Assembly: GCA_046349155.1 (NCBI GenBank)
Contig: JAXMCW010000006.1
Coordinates: 248,001 to 312,000 of the forward strand
Origin: Alsobacter sp046349155
Lineage (GTDB): Bacteria > Pseudomonadota > Alphaproteobacteria > Rhizobiales > Beijerinckiaceae
Length of the DNA stretch: 64,000 bases
Direction of reading: 5' to 3'
The translations under genes were made by a program, and so were the position numbers. The notes beneath the pieces were generated by a model, which did not search any database, was not told the origin of the DNA, and saw only the letters and a list, made by a program, of their open reading frames with translations. Shown here in pieces: positions 1-8,297 of this stretch (position 1 is the first letter of the stretch; each line of letters starts with the position of its first letter).

Positions 1-492
1 GCCCCTGGCGAGCGACTGCGTGATGTCGGAAGGGCTCGCCTGCCCGTCGCTGGGCAGGAAGCTCGCGCCCACGAGATCGGACGTGTCCATCAGCGGCCAC
101 ATCGCCTTGACCTCGGCGGGCGAGAGCAGGTGCATTTCGAGCCCGAAGCTTCGCGCGGTCGTCGCGAGGCGCCGGTACTCGGTCCAGCGCTCTGGATTGG
201 TGGCCAGGCGCAGGCAGCCCGTCATCTTCCACCCCGTCTCCAGCCCGGTCTCCTCGTGGAGACGCCGATAGAGGTCGACGGAATAGCGCAGGACCTGCGT
301 GATCGAGGCGGAGGAGCGCAACTGCCCGACGAGCCCGGCGGCGTGCCACGTCGATCCCGAGGTGAGCTGGGCGCGCTCCAGCAGCAGGACGTCGGCCCGG
401 TGGTCGCGCGCAAGATGGTAGGCGGTCGAGCAGCCGATGATGCCGCCCCCGATGACGACGACGCCGGCATGCGCTGGAAGTGCGGTCGTCAT
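1..492 (-). CDS. FAD-dependent oxidoreductase, dimethylglycine/sarcosine dehydrogenase-like (3' part beyond window)
   Basis: The first 164 residues are visible; the gene runs off the left edge. The N-terminus holds a dinucleotide-binding motif VVVIGGGIIGCSTAYHLA (about residues 11-28), followed by STWHAAGLVGQLR (about 49-61). The histidine in that second motif sits where dimethylglycine and sarcosine dehydrogenases attach FAD covalently. Such enzymes remove N-methyl groups oxidatively and often carry a C-terminal GcvT folate domain, which cannot be checked here. The ATG at 492 overlaps the stop of the upstream kinase-like gene by 4 bases (ATGA), so the two are probably co-translated. The family is clear, but the exact substrate (dimethylglycine, sarcosine or another N-methyl amine) is not. 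Confidence 0.8.
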   Translation of the reverse strand, partial: MTTALPAHAGVVVIGGGIIGCSTAYHLARDHRADVLLLERAQLTSGSTWHAAGLVGQLRSSASITQVLRYSVDLYRRLHEETGLETGWKMTGCLRLATNPERWTEYRRLATTARSFGLEMHLLSPAEVKAMWPLMDTSDLVGASFLPSDGQASPSDITQSLARG

Positions 493-1379
493 GGCTCACC
501 GTGCCTGTAGCGAAACCGTTCGAGCGCAGCGTCGGTCCGCGAGAGGTACTCGGCGGCATGCGCGTGATAGTCGGCGCCCGGCCTGCGCAGGTGCAGGTCG
601 GACACCATGGCCCAGACGGCCTCGCGCAGGGTGCTGGCGACCTTCATCGCGTCGAAGGCGGCCACCACGGCGCCATCCGGGGGACCGCCGAAATAGGTCG
701 CCAGCAATTCCTCGTCCTGCGCGGTCGCGTAGGACGCGTTGGTGGACGCGTTGGCGAGGTCGAAGAGCGGCGTCCCGAAGGCGCCGTATTCCCAGTCGAT
801 CAGCCAGAGCCTCGCGCCGTCGTCGATCACGTTGCCCGGCAGCAGGTCGTGATGGCCGAAGACGACGGGCATCGGAGGCTGCCGGGCCTCCAGCCGATCC
901 ACCAGCGGCATGATCCGTTCGACGACCGTGAGAAAGGGGCTCCCGCCGCGGGCCAGCGTCGCGGCGTAGTCGCGCAAGACGTGGAACACCCAGAAGAACC
1001 GCCCGGGTCCCCGGACCCGGGGCCCCATGTCCCGATGGCAGCGCCGCAGGAGAGCGCCGAGCGGGCCGATGCCGGCGCGCATGTCGGCTTCCGTCCAGGT
1101 GCGGCCCTCGACGAAGCGGAACACCATCAGCCCCGGCTCGGCATGGACCAGTTCCGGAGACAGGCCAGCTGCGTGCGCGGCCAGGCTCACGTCGCGCTCA
1201 TGCTCGCGGAAGACGTGGTGAGCCGGGATGTCCTCGCCACAGCGCACCACGAAGCGCTCGGACCCGTCCTCGACCAGGAAGGAGATGTTGCTCAGCCCGC
1301 CGGCCAACTCCCGAATGCGCAGGTTCGGGGAGCGCCACAGCGCAAGGGCCTCGATGCGGGACGTCGCCGGGCCTGTCAC
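489..1379 (-). CDS. choline/ethanolamine kinase-like phosphotransferase (APH fold)
   Basis: About 296 residues. The Brenner-type catalytic loop GHHDLLPGNVI and the metal-binding LIDWEYGAFGTPLFDLAN are intact and match the choline/ethanolamine kinase branch of the aminoglycoside phosphotransferase fold. These are cytoplasmic enzymes that move the ATP gamma-phosphate to a small alcohol. The frame is open to 1787, but the upstream stretch is arginine/proline-rich and unlike the family. GTG at 1379 is chosen because GGAG lies 6 bases upstream and the N-lobe begins soon after. Its end overlaps the downstream flavoprotein start by 4 bases, suggesting joint handling of a choline-derived or other methylated amine. 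The substrate is inferred. Confidence 0.75.
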   Translation of the reverse strand: MTGPATSRIEALALWRSPNLRIRELAGGLSNISFLVEDGSERFVVRCGEDIPAHHVFREHERDVSLAAHAAGLSPELVHAEPGLMVFRFVEGRTWTEADMRAGIGPLGALLRRCHRDMGPRVRGPGRFFWVFHVLRDYAATLARGGSPFLTVVERIMPLVDRLEARQPPMPVVFGHHDLLPGNVIDDGARLWLIDWEYGAFGTPLFDLANASTNASYATAQDEELLATYFGGPPDGAVVAAFDAMKVASTLREAVWAMVSDLHLRRPGADYHAHAAEYLSRTDAALERFRYRHGEP

Positions 1380-1809
1380 CAAGCGCTCCGCGCCTGGGCC
1401 GGCGGCCCCTGAAGGGCGCGCCACCACCTGCTCGCTCTTGCGGACCGCGCGCACTCCATCCGCCCCTCCAAGCCGGCAGCAGAGCCGGGCACACGACACC
1501 CTAGGCGGGACGCCCGATCTCGAGCAAGGCGGGGATCGAGGGCGCGGGGCAGGCTGTCGCGCGCAGACGAGACCCACTCTTCGAGCGGGAGGAACCGGGA
1601 GGCGACCTGCTCGCCCCGCCGAAGGCCGCAGGAGGCCGCGCGCGGGGCCCGATACGCTGTCCGCAAGGCGAGAGTTCCGGGGACGCGGCTTGGGGGCGCC
1701 TCCGGACGGCCGGGCGTTTGCCCCGGGGTTTGCGGGCACGCGATCGTGAGATGACGCTCGAGCTTGAGCTGTCCACTCTTGTTGCATTCCAGGGGGGGGG
1801 ATCGATCAG
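1380..1809. other. intergenic region with a G9 tract at the ribosome-binding site
   Basis: No convincing gene is seen here; open frames on both strands are high-GC shadows. Immediately before the cytochrome c'-like gene a run of nine G (1792-1800) ends 9 bases from the ATG and is the only candidate ribosome-binding site. The region must hold the promoters of the two divergent genes, but no clear -35/-10 pair was picked out. Confidence 0.5.
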
Positions 1810-2310
1810 ATGACGCGCCTGCAACTGCCTGTCTCTGCAGCACTCGCGGTGTTGATGATGTCGTCCTTCGCAGGACGAGAGGCTTATTCTGCCGCCGATC
1901 CGGCGACGATCGTCAAGGAACGGCAGGATTTCATGGGGTCGTTCTGGCCGTCCTATCTCAAGGAACTTGCGCCGATCGCCAAGGGCGCCAGCACGGACAT
2001 CTCCCATGTCGAGGAGAAGGCGGTCGGGCTCGCCGCCGCCGCCCGCAAGATCGTCGGGCTTTTCCCACAGGGTACGGGGCGGGACGTGGTCGCCACGACG
2101 CGCGCGCGCCCCGAGGTCTGGAGCGACCATGCCGGCTTCGAGGCCGCGGCTGCCGCCTTCGTCAAGGAGGCGGACAAGCTCGTGGCGGTCGCCAAGGAGG
2201 GAAAGCTCGAGCCGATCAAGGCGCAGATCAGCGCGACGGCGCAGGCATGCTTCGGCTGCCACGAGGGTCCCGCCAAGGGCGGCGGCAAGTACAGGTTCGA
2301 AGAGAAATAG
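1810..2310 (+). CDS. cytochrome c'-like periplasmic protein
   Basis: 166 residues. A hydrophobic signal sequence covers about residues 1-28 (cleavage probably after YSA or SAA). The single haem motif CFGCH lies at 147-151, close to the C-terminus, which is the typical layout of class II cytochrome c (cytochrome c'), a four-helix bundle with a high-spin haem. Length and helical, alanine-rich composition fit. Proteins of this class bind NO or CO or act as small electron carriers in the periplasm. The gene stands alone, with the convergent aminotransferase gene about 100 bases downstream. ATG at 1810 follows a G9 tract that probably serves as the ribosome-binding site. Confidence 0.8.
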   Translation: MTRLQLPVSAALAVLMMSSFAGREAYSAADPATIVKERQDFMGSFWPSYLKELAPIAKGASTDISHVEEKAVGLAAAARKIVGLFPQGTGRDVVATTRARPEVWSDHAGFEAAAAAFVKEADKLVAVAKEGKLEPIKAQISATAQACFGCHEGPAKGGGKYRFEEK

Positions 2311-2408
2311 ACGGGGGCATGGCCCGCGATCCGATCTGATCGGACCTGGCCGCACCGCCTTGGTCGCGGATCGGGCGTCGGCCGCGCCGCGCCGCGGCGG
2401 GGCTCGGA

Positions 2409-3671
2409 TCAGGTCTGGCGGGCCCGTGGCAGGGCCTCGGCGAAGCGGGCCACCTCCTCGAGCGTATTGTAGTGGACGAGAGAGGCGCGGACGGCGCCGG
2501 TCTCCATCGGGAGGCCGAGGCGGTTCATCAGGCGCGGCGCATACATGTGACCGTCGCGGATGCCGATCTCCGCACGGGACAAGGCGAGCGTGACGTCTGC
2601 CGGCAGTCGCCCGGGAATGTTGAAGCAGAACGTCGGCACCCGGCCTGCCACGTTCGCGGGGTCCGAGACGCCGTAGACGCAGGCGCCGGCGTCCGCGAGC
2701 GCCGCGAGCATCGCGCGGGCGAGGTCCATCTCATAGGCGCGGATCGCTTCCAGGGCCGAGACGATGTCGGCGCGGCGGTCGCCCGCGTTGCTGCCGGAGA
2801 TCCTGCGGCCGACGGACTCCAGATAGTGGACGGCGGCGTTCATGCCGGCGACGTTCTCGTAGACGAAGGTCCCGGCCTCGATCTTGTACGGAGGCCTGTC
2901 GGGGATGAAGTCCTCGCGGAAGCTCGCAAGCCGGCACAGCGCCTCATAGCGTCCCCACAGGAAGCCCATGTGGGGGGAGAAGGCCTTGTAGCCCGAGCAG
3001 ACGAGGTAGTCGCAATCCCAGGCCTGCACGTCGACGAGCGCGTGGGGCGTGTAGTGCACGGCGTCGACGAAGAGCTCGGCGCCCGCGTCGTGGGCCGCGC
3101 GGGCGGCCGCGGGGATGTCGACGAGGGTGCCGATGGCATGGGCTGCGGCGGCGCAGGCCACGAGCCGCGTGCGGTTCGAGAGCAGCGGCAGGAGGTCCTC
3201 GACGTGGAGGCGGCCGTCCTCGCGCATGGGCCAGACCTTGAGCACGGCGCCCATGGGCTGCAGCGCCGACCACGTCGCCACGTTGGCGTCATGGTCCATG
3301 TCGGTGACCACGATCTCGTCGCGGTCCGCAAGGTCCTGGCCGATGCCCAGGCTCACCAGCCGGATGAAGCCGGTTGCGTTCATGCCGAAGCAGACCTCGT
3401 CAGGACGCCGGGCATTCAGCAGCAGGGCGACGGACTGGCGCGCCTCGGCGACGCCGGCGTCGACGGCTTCGCTGCGGGGATAGCGGCCGCCCCTCTGGAC
3501 GTTGCGGTTCAGCAGGTGGTCGGTCACCGCGTCGAGGACGCGCCGCGGCACCTGTGCGCCGGCCGCGTTGTCGAAGAAGACGAAGGGCCGGGCGAGCGCG
3601 AGCGCCGGAAACTCGGACCGAAGCTCCTCGACCGGGAAGGCGCGGGAGGCCGCAGGCGACGGGACGGACAT
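2409..3671 (-). CDS. class V aminotransferase, cysteine-desulfurase-like (VC1184 subfamily)
   Basis: 420 residues, PLP-dependent fold type I. The N-terminal DNAAGAQVP (34-42) matches the conserved DNAA start of NifS/SufS-like proteins. The aspartate of FVDAVHYTPH (about residue 203) should contact the pyridine nitrogen, and the lysine of CSGYKAFSPHMGF (about 229) is the PLP Schiff-base residue. The architecture fits the cysteine desulfurase-like VC1184 subfamily, whose substrates are mostly unproven. No suf or isc genes are nearby, so a housekeeping Fe-S role is unlikely. ATG at 3671 is chosen because the longer open frame upstream is arginine-rich and lacks family similarity. The ribosome-binding site is weak. 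Confidence 0.75.
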   Translation of the reverse strand: MSVPSPAASRAFPVEELRSEFPALALARPFVFFDNAAGAQVPRRVLDAVTDHLLNRNVQRGGRYPRSEAVDAGVAEARQSVALLLNARRPDEVCFGMNATGFIRLVSLGIGQDLADRDEIVVTDMDHDANVATWSALQPMGAVLKVWPMREDGRLHVEDLLPLLSNRTRLVACAAAAHAIGTLVDIPAAARAAHDAGAELFVDAVHYTPHALVDVQAWDCDYLVCSGYKAFSPHMGFLWGRYEALCRLASFREDFIPDRPPYKIEAGTFVYENVAGMNAAVHYLESVGRRISGSNAGDRRADIVSALEAIRAYEMDLARAMLAALADAGACVYGVSDPANVAGRVPTFCFNIPGRLPADVTLALSRAEIGIRDGHMYAPRLMNRLGLPMETGAVRASLVHYNTLEEVARFAEALPRARQT

Positions 3672-3935
3672 GATGGCGATCCGGATCAGGCCCCGGGTTC
3701 GGGCCCACGCGGCGCATGTTAGCCGGAGCGGGGCGGGCAAGGCGACGGGTCGCGCTGCAGTGGAGAACCGCGTTTCCCACGCATGTCCCCGGGACGACCT
3801 CGGACGCCTGGCCGCACCGCCCGCCGCTCGCGCCGCCCGCCGTCCGAGCAGCGGGACTTGCTTCGGCTCCGGCATCCCGCGAATCCGTCTGGCCGTGTCC
3901 CGGGGACGGCGAGCGAGAGACCAGGCTCGAGCAGG

Positions 3936-4874
3936 CTAGCGCACGGCCTTGAGGTCCTTCGCAAGCTCGACGAGGGAGTTGATGGGCCTCGTTTCGCTTA
4001 CCGTGTGCCGGATCGCCTGAAGGATGACCCGGGCCGCCTTGCTCAGAGGTCGTTGCTGCGTCGTGACGAGCACCACGTAACGTTCGAGGCTCGCCCCCAC
4101 CAGACGGCTTCCCGGCAACTGGTCGGTCGGGGACACGCTTCGCACGGCCTCGCGCGCCATCACGGAATAGCAGCCGCAGCGGCGGACGATCTCCCGCTGG
4201 GCGCCCAGGGAATCGGCCTCGACGACCACATTGAGCTCGACCTTGTGGCGGCGCGCCGTCTCCTCAAGCACCGTGCGCAGGCCGTTGGGCATGGACGGAA
4301 GCACGAGCGGGAGGCCGCTCAGCGCGGCGAACCGCGTCTCGTCCTTCAGGGCCGGGCCGCCCGGCGGTCCGACGAGCATCAGGTCGGCTCGGAACAGCAC
4401 GTCCTCGTGGCCCGACTTGACGCTCTTGTACTTGCTGAGCAGGCCGATATCGACATGCCCCTCCGAGACCCAGCGCTCGATCTGGTCGCTGAAGCCCTCG
4501 AGCAGCCGGAGCCGGATGCCGGGCGTGTGCAGCCGGACGTGGTCGTAGAGCCCCGCTGCGATGGATTGCAGCACCGAGGGAAGCGCGGCGACCGCGACGG
4601 GCCCCACGGGTGTCTTGCCGAAGGCGACCGCGTCCGTGCCGAGTTGCTCGGCCGACCGGAGCAGCGCCTTGGCGCGGGGAAGCACCATCTCGCCGAGGGC
4701 CGTCAGCTGGACGCCGCGGCCGGTCCGGTAGAACAGCTCGCCGGCCAGCTCGGCCTCCAGCTCCGCGATGATGCGGGTGATGCTGGGCTGGGCGAGGCCC
4801 AGCGAAACGCCGGCCTTGCTGAAGCTGCCAAGCTCGGTGACACGCACGAAGGTCTGCAGTCCAGCGAGCTGCAT
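3936..4874 (-). CDS. LysR-family transcriptional regulator
   Basis: 312 residues, the usual LysR length. The winged helix-turn-helix is at residues 1-60 (LGSFSKAGVSLGLAQPSITR), followed by a periplasmic-binding-protein-like effector domain from about 90. It is transcribed divergently from the thiamine-diphosphate-enzyme operon at 5092, the usual LysR arrangement, so it probably controls that operon and itself. A perfect 7-base inverted repeat lies 15 bases upstream of its start (see the site at 4889). The inducer is unknown but may be the substrate of the downstream ABC importer. Confidence 0.85.
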   Translation of the reverse strand: MQLAGLQTFVRVTELGSFSKAGVSLGLAQPSITRIIAELEAELAGELFYRTGRGVQLTALGEMVLPRAKALLRSAEQLGTDAVAFGKTPVGPVAVAALPSVLQSIAAGLYDHVRLHTPGIRLRLLEGFSDQIERWVSEGHVDIGLLSKYKSVKSGHEDVLFRADLMLVGPPGGPALKDETRFAALSGLPLVLPSMPNGLRTVLEETARRHKVELNVVVEADSLGAQREIVRRCGCYSVMAREAVRSVSPTDQLPGSRLVGASLERYVVLVTTQQRPLSKAARVILQAIRHTVSETRPINSLVELAKDLKAVR

Positions 4875-4888
4875 GGCGATCCGGATTT

Positions 4889-4914
4889 CTGATAGCTGTT
4901 ATTTACACTATCAG
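4889..4914. promoter_or_regulatory. candidate LysR-box: CTGATAG-N12-CTATCAG
   Basis: A perfect 7-base inverted repeat with a 12-base AT-rich spacer lies between the divergent LysR gene (start 4874) and the operon beginning at 5092. It contains the ATAG-N12-CTAT core expected of LysR-type sites (T-N11-A class). Its position fits autoregulation and activation of the divergent operon. Binding is inferred; the symmetry is seen directly. Confidence 0.6.
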
Positions 4915-5091
4915 TATGGCCGATAGCCATCCTCCAGCGCAACATCCCCCCGGTCGCTCAGACGACCGGCGCCGGACAGGTCGGGACGATGCTGTCGGCG
5001 GCGCCTGCGCAAACATGAAAGATGCGTCGGACTCCGACGGTCGCCGCTGGCGGCCGCCGCGGGCTCCGTGCGCGCAGGGAGGACAGGAGCC

Positions 5092-6954
5092 ATGGAGCTC
5101 ACGGTCGGCCAGATCATCGGCAAGGCGCTCAAGGCCTATGGCGTCCCCTACATCACGGGGCTGCCGGGCCACGGCAACTGGAACCTGCTCGACGCCTTCA
5201 ACGACCCCGTCTCCAACGTTCCGATCATCCAGACCATGCACGAGCAGGCCGCAGTGCATATCGCCGACGCCCATTATCGCGTGACAGGCGAGCCCATCGC
5301 GACCTGCACCTCCATCGGCCCCGGCGCCGCCAACACCGTGATGGGCCTCGCCAACGCCCATTGCGACTCCACGGCTCTCCTGCTCATCACCGGCTCCGCC
5401 TCGACGCACATGCGTGGCCACGGCGTGATGCAGGAGATGGACCGGGAGAACACGCCGGACTTCGTGAACGTGACGCGGCCCGTCACCAAGCGGAACTTCG
5501 ACGTCATCCGCGCCGACCACATGCCCTTCGTGATGCACCGGGCCTGGAACGCGATGACGACGGGCCGTCCGGGCCCCGTCCATGTCGAGATCCCGCTCGA
5601 CATCCAGGTCGCCACCACCGACATCGACGTCGCCGACCTCTCGAAGCGCGTGCCGGTCGGCAAGCCCCGCGCCGACGCGCTGGCGATCGAGGCTGCGGCG
5701 AAGCTGCTGCTCTCGGCGGAGAGACCCTGCATCGTGGCGGGCGGCGGCGCGATCACGAGCAATGCCAGCGTCGAACTCCGGCGGCTCGTGGAGCGCCTCG
5801 GCATCCCCGTGGTGTTCACCTGGAACGGCAAGGGCGCCCTGCCGGAGGACCACCCGATGAACGCCGGCACCGTCGGCTGGCCGGGTTCCCTCACGGGCAA
5901 CACGATCGCGGCGCAGGCGGACGTCGTGCTGTCGCTGGGCTGCCGGTTTACCGACTGGTCGGCCTCGTCCTGGCGCAAGGGCGTCAGCTTCTCGATCCCG
6001 GACTCCAAGCTGATCCAGGTCGACATCGACGCCCGCGAGATCGGCAAGAACTATCCCGCCGAGGTCGGCGTGGTCGGCGACGTGCGGCTCGTGCTCGCCG
6101 ACATGAACGCCGAGATCTCCGACATCCAGGCCCAGAAGGCGCTGGGCCGCCGCGCGCAGTACCACGACCGGCTGCGTCGGCTCTGGTCGGAGTGGGACCT
6201 GATCCAGGAGCCGCGTCGCTCCTACGACAAGATCCCCACGACGATGCTCACGACCTTGCGCGAGCTGCGCAAGGTGCTGCCGCGCCACGGCATCGTGACG
6301 GTGGGCTCCGGGCACCCGCAGAGCTCGACCAAGCAGGACTTCCCCATCTACGAGCCGCGCACCCACATCACGCCAGGATCCTACTCGCCCATGGGGTTCG
6401 CGCTGCCCGCCGCGATCGGGGCCAAGCTCGCCAAGCCCGACGCGCCCGTCGTCTGCATCATCGGCGACGGCGACTTCATGATGTGCGTCCAGGAGCTCGC
6501 GACCTGCGTCGCCTACAACATTCCCGTCGTGTTCCTGGTGCTGAACAATTCCGGATACATTTCCATCCGCGACGGCCAGGACGCCCTGATGGGGCGCAAC
6601 ATCATCTCGGAATTCTCGAACCGACGGACGGGCGAGCCCTACAGCGTGGACTTCGTGGCGCTGGCGCGGTCCTTCGGCTTCGAGATCGCCGCGCGGATTG
6701 GCCGGGTCGACGAGATCGGCTCGACGATCAGCCGCGCGCTGCAAGCCCAGGCGCCAGCCCTCATCGAGGTGCCGATCACCCGCGACGTCTCCATCGCCGC
6801 CTCGAACGTCGTGGGCTGGTGGGACTTCCCGCCCGTGCCGACCGCCCCGGAGGGCGTCAAGCGGGACTGGGCTGCGGGCATCGCGGCCGAGCAGCACGAG
6901 GGCCGCGACACCTCGAACGTCTCCATCGTCAAGGCGGAAGGCGCCGTCGGCTGA
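5092..6954 (+). CDS. thiamine-diphosphate-dependent enzyme, acetolactate-synthase-like
   Basis: 620 residues with the three-domain layout of the acetolactate synthase/2-keto-acid decarboxylase family. The catalytic glutamate is in MHEQAAVHIADAHYRVTG (about residue 51). The second motif is GPGAANTVMGLANAHCDS, and the cofactor Mg site is GDGDFMMCVQELATC with a downstream NN. It should make or break a C-C bond next to a carbonyl. It is not a close match to Xsc or IolD as I know them, so the substrate is open. GGAGG precedes ATG 5092. It leads an operon with a sugar-type importer and a HisD-family dehydrogenase, so it probably acts on the keto product made from the imported compound. Confidence 0.7.
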   Translation: MELTVGQIIGKALKAYGVPYITGLPGHGNWNLLDAFNDPVSNVPIIQTMHEQAAVHIADAHYRVTGEPIATCTSIGPGAANTVMGLANAHCDSTALLLITGSASTHMRGHGVMQEMDRENTPDFVNVTRPVTKRNFDVIRADHMPFVMHRAWNAMTTGRPGPVHVEIPLDIQVATTDIDVADLSKRVPVGKPRADALAIEAAAKLLLSAERPCIVAGGGAITSNASVELRRLVERLGIPVVFTWNGKGALPEDHPMNAGTVGWPGSLTGNTIAAQADVVLSLGCRFTDWSASSWRKGVSFSIPDSKLIQVDIDAREIGKNYPAEVGVVGDVRLVLADMNAEISDIQAQKALGRRAQYHDRLRRLWSEWDLIQEPRRSYDKIPTTMLTTLRELRKVLPRHGIVTVGSGHPQSSTKQDFPIYEPRTHITPGSYSPMGFALPAAIGAKLAKPDAPVVCIIGDGDFMMCVQELATCVAYNIPVVFLVLNNSGYISIRDGQDALMGRNIISEFSNRRTGEPYSVDFVALARSFGFEIAARIGRVDEIGSTISRALQAQAPALIEVPITRDVSIAASNVVGWWDFPPVPTAPEGVKRDWAAGIAAEQHEGRDTSNVSIVKAEGAVG

Positions 6955-7038
6955 CGCCGCAGCGCCTGCACGACCCGATCATCACCAGCACCCGCCGCGC
7001 CACGCCGAGACGAGCGTGCCGGCGCCAGGGAGGACACC

Positions 7039-8193
7039 ATGACCGATCGCATCGACTTCACCCGGCGGCGCTTCGCGGCCCTGGCGGGCGGCTCCGCCCT
7101 CGCGCTCGCGGCGCGGCCGGCCTGGGCTGACTATGCGGGCCTGCCGCGCACGTTCCTGTGGAATCCCGGCTTCAACGACATGGTGGACACCGCCAAGTAC
7201 AAGAAGCCCGGCCCCTACACGATCGGCTTCGCCAACGCCTCGCAGGCCGACCTGTGGCTGGTCACCTTCACCCACGGCGTCGAGTTCGCGGCGGCCAAGA
7301 ACAAGGACCGCATCAAGAAGCTGATCATGACCGACGCGAACGGCGACGCGGCCAAGCAGGTGTCGGACATCCAGGACCTGATGAACCAGGGCATCGACCT
7401 GCTGCTCGTCAATCCCGCCGCCGCCGATCCGCTCGACCCGATCATGGCGCGCGCCATGAAACAGGGCATCCCCGTCGTCTCGGTCGCGCGGCGCCCCAAG
7501 AACGATTCGTCCTTCGTCTCCTTCGTCACGGCTTCGGACCAGGCGCTCGCCCGCATCTCGGCGACCTGGCTCGCCGAGAAGCTCGGCGGCAAGGGCAGCA
7601 TCGTCCTTCTTCCGGGGCTTGCCGGCGCGAGCCCGGCGGAGATGCGCCTGCAGGCGGCCAAGGAGGTCTTTGCGCAATATCCGGACCTCAAGATCCTCGA
7701 CACGCAATACACGGGCTGGAGCCCGGCCAACGGCAAGAAGCTGATGTCCGCGCTCATCCAGCGCCACGGCAAGGCGATCACCGGCGTCTGGGCCGATTCC
7801 GGCCTGCAGGGCTCGGGCGCCGTCGAGGCGTTCCTGGGAGCCGGCGCCAAGCCCAGCGAAATCCCGCCCATGACCGGCGGCGACCTCAACCGGATGTACA
7901 AGCTCGCCATGGAGAACAAGTTTCCGTTCTGCGGCATCGACTACACGCCCTCGATCGGCATCGCCGCGATGGACGTCGTGCTCGACGTTCTGCAGGGCAA
8001 GTCCGTGCCCAAGCGGTTGGACGTGACCTTCCAGATCGTCATCTCCGAGGGCGACGAGACCAGGTCCGTGAAAGCCGACGTGGCGCTCAAGGACTACGTC
8101 CGGATGGACGCGGCCGACGACCTCATCATGGGCCACGGCATGGGCCCGACCTACGACCCCAAGACGTTCAAGGTCGAACTGCCCAAGGGCTGA
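7039..8193 (+). CDS. ABC importer substrate-binding protein, ribose/sugar type, Tat-exported
   Basis: 384 residues. The twin-arginine signal FTRRRFAALAGG is at residues 7-18 and cleavage is likely after AWA (about 31). The mature part is a type I periplasmic binding protein (Peripla_BP_4, RbsB-like). It delivers a small ligand to the importer encoded just downstream. Lysine-rich surface segments and the length are ordinary. RBS GGGAGG stands before ATG 7039. The ligand is not readable from sequence; the operon enzymes suggest a polyol, sugar acid or hydroxylated sulfonate. Confidence 0.8.
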   Translation: MTDRIDFTRRRFAALAGGSALALAARPAWADYAGLPRTFLWNPGFNDMVDTAKYKKPGPYTIGFANASQADLWLVTFTHGVEFAAAKNKDRIKKLIMTDANGDAAKQVSDIQDLMNQGIDLLLVNPAAADPLDPIMARAMKQGIPVVSVARRPKNDSSFVSFVTASDQALARISATWLAEKLGGKGSIVLLPGLAGASPAEMRLQAAKEVFAQYPDLKILDTQYTGWSPANGKKLMSALIQRHGKAITGVWADSGLQGSGAVEAFLGAGAKPSEIPPMTGGDLNRMYKLAMENKFPFCGIDYTPSIGIAAMDVVLDVLQGKSVPKRLDVTFQIVISEGDETRSVKADVALKDYVRMDAADDLIMGHGMGPTYDPKTFKVELPKG

Positions 8194-8245
8194 ATGCCCA
8201 GCCAGCGCCTCCAGGGACGATCTCCTCCCAAGGTCGCCCTTCCTG

Positions 8246-8268
8246 CCCGCCGGCGATGCGCCGGCGGG
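8246..8268 (+). terminator. GC-rich hairpin, attenuator or partial terminator
   Basis: CCCGCCGGCG and CGCCGGCGGG form a perfect 10-base stem around a 3-base loop, followed by CCTTTCC. The T-tract is short, so termination would be partial. Placed between the binding-protein gene and the ATPase gene, it would keep binding-protein mRNA in excess, as in many sugar ABC operons. It may also be a 3'-stabilising hairpin. Confidence 0.65.
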
Positions 8269-8297
8269 CCTTTCCGATCGCCTCGGACCTTGCACCC

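Noticed and set aside
4903..6897. Minus-strand frame of 664 codons opposite the ThDP enzyme
   Set aside because: Composition and lack of motifs mark it as a shadow; the plus-strand enzyme has all cofactor motifs.
8256..8297. Upstream ATG as start of the sugar ABC ATPase
   Set aside because: It lies in the loop of a strong hairpin and has no ribosome-binding site; the family start fits GTG 8298.
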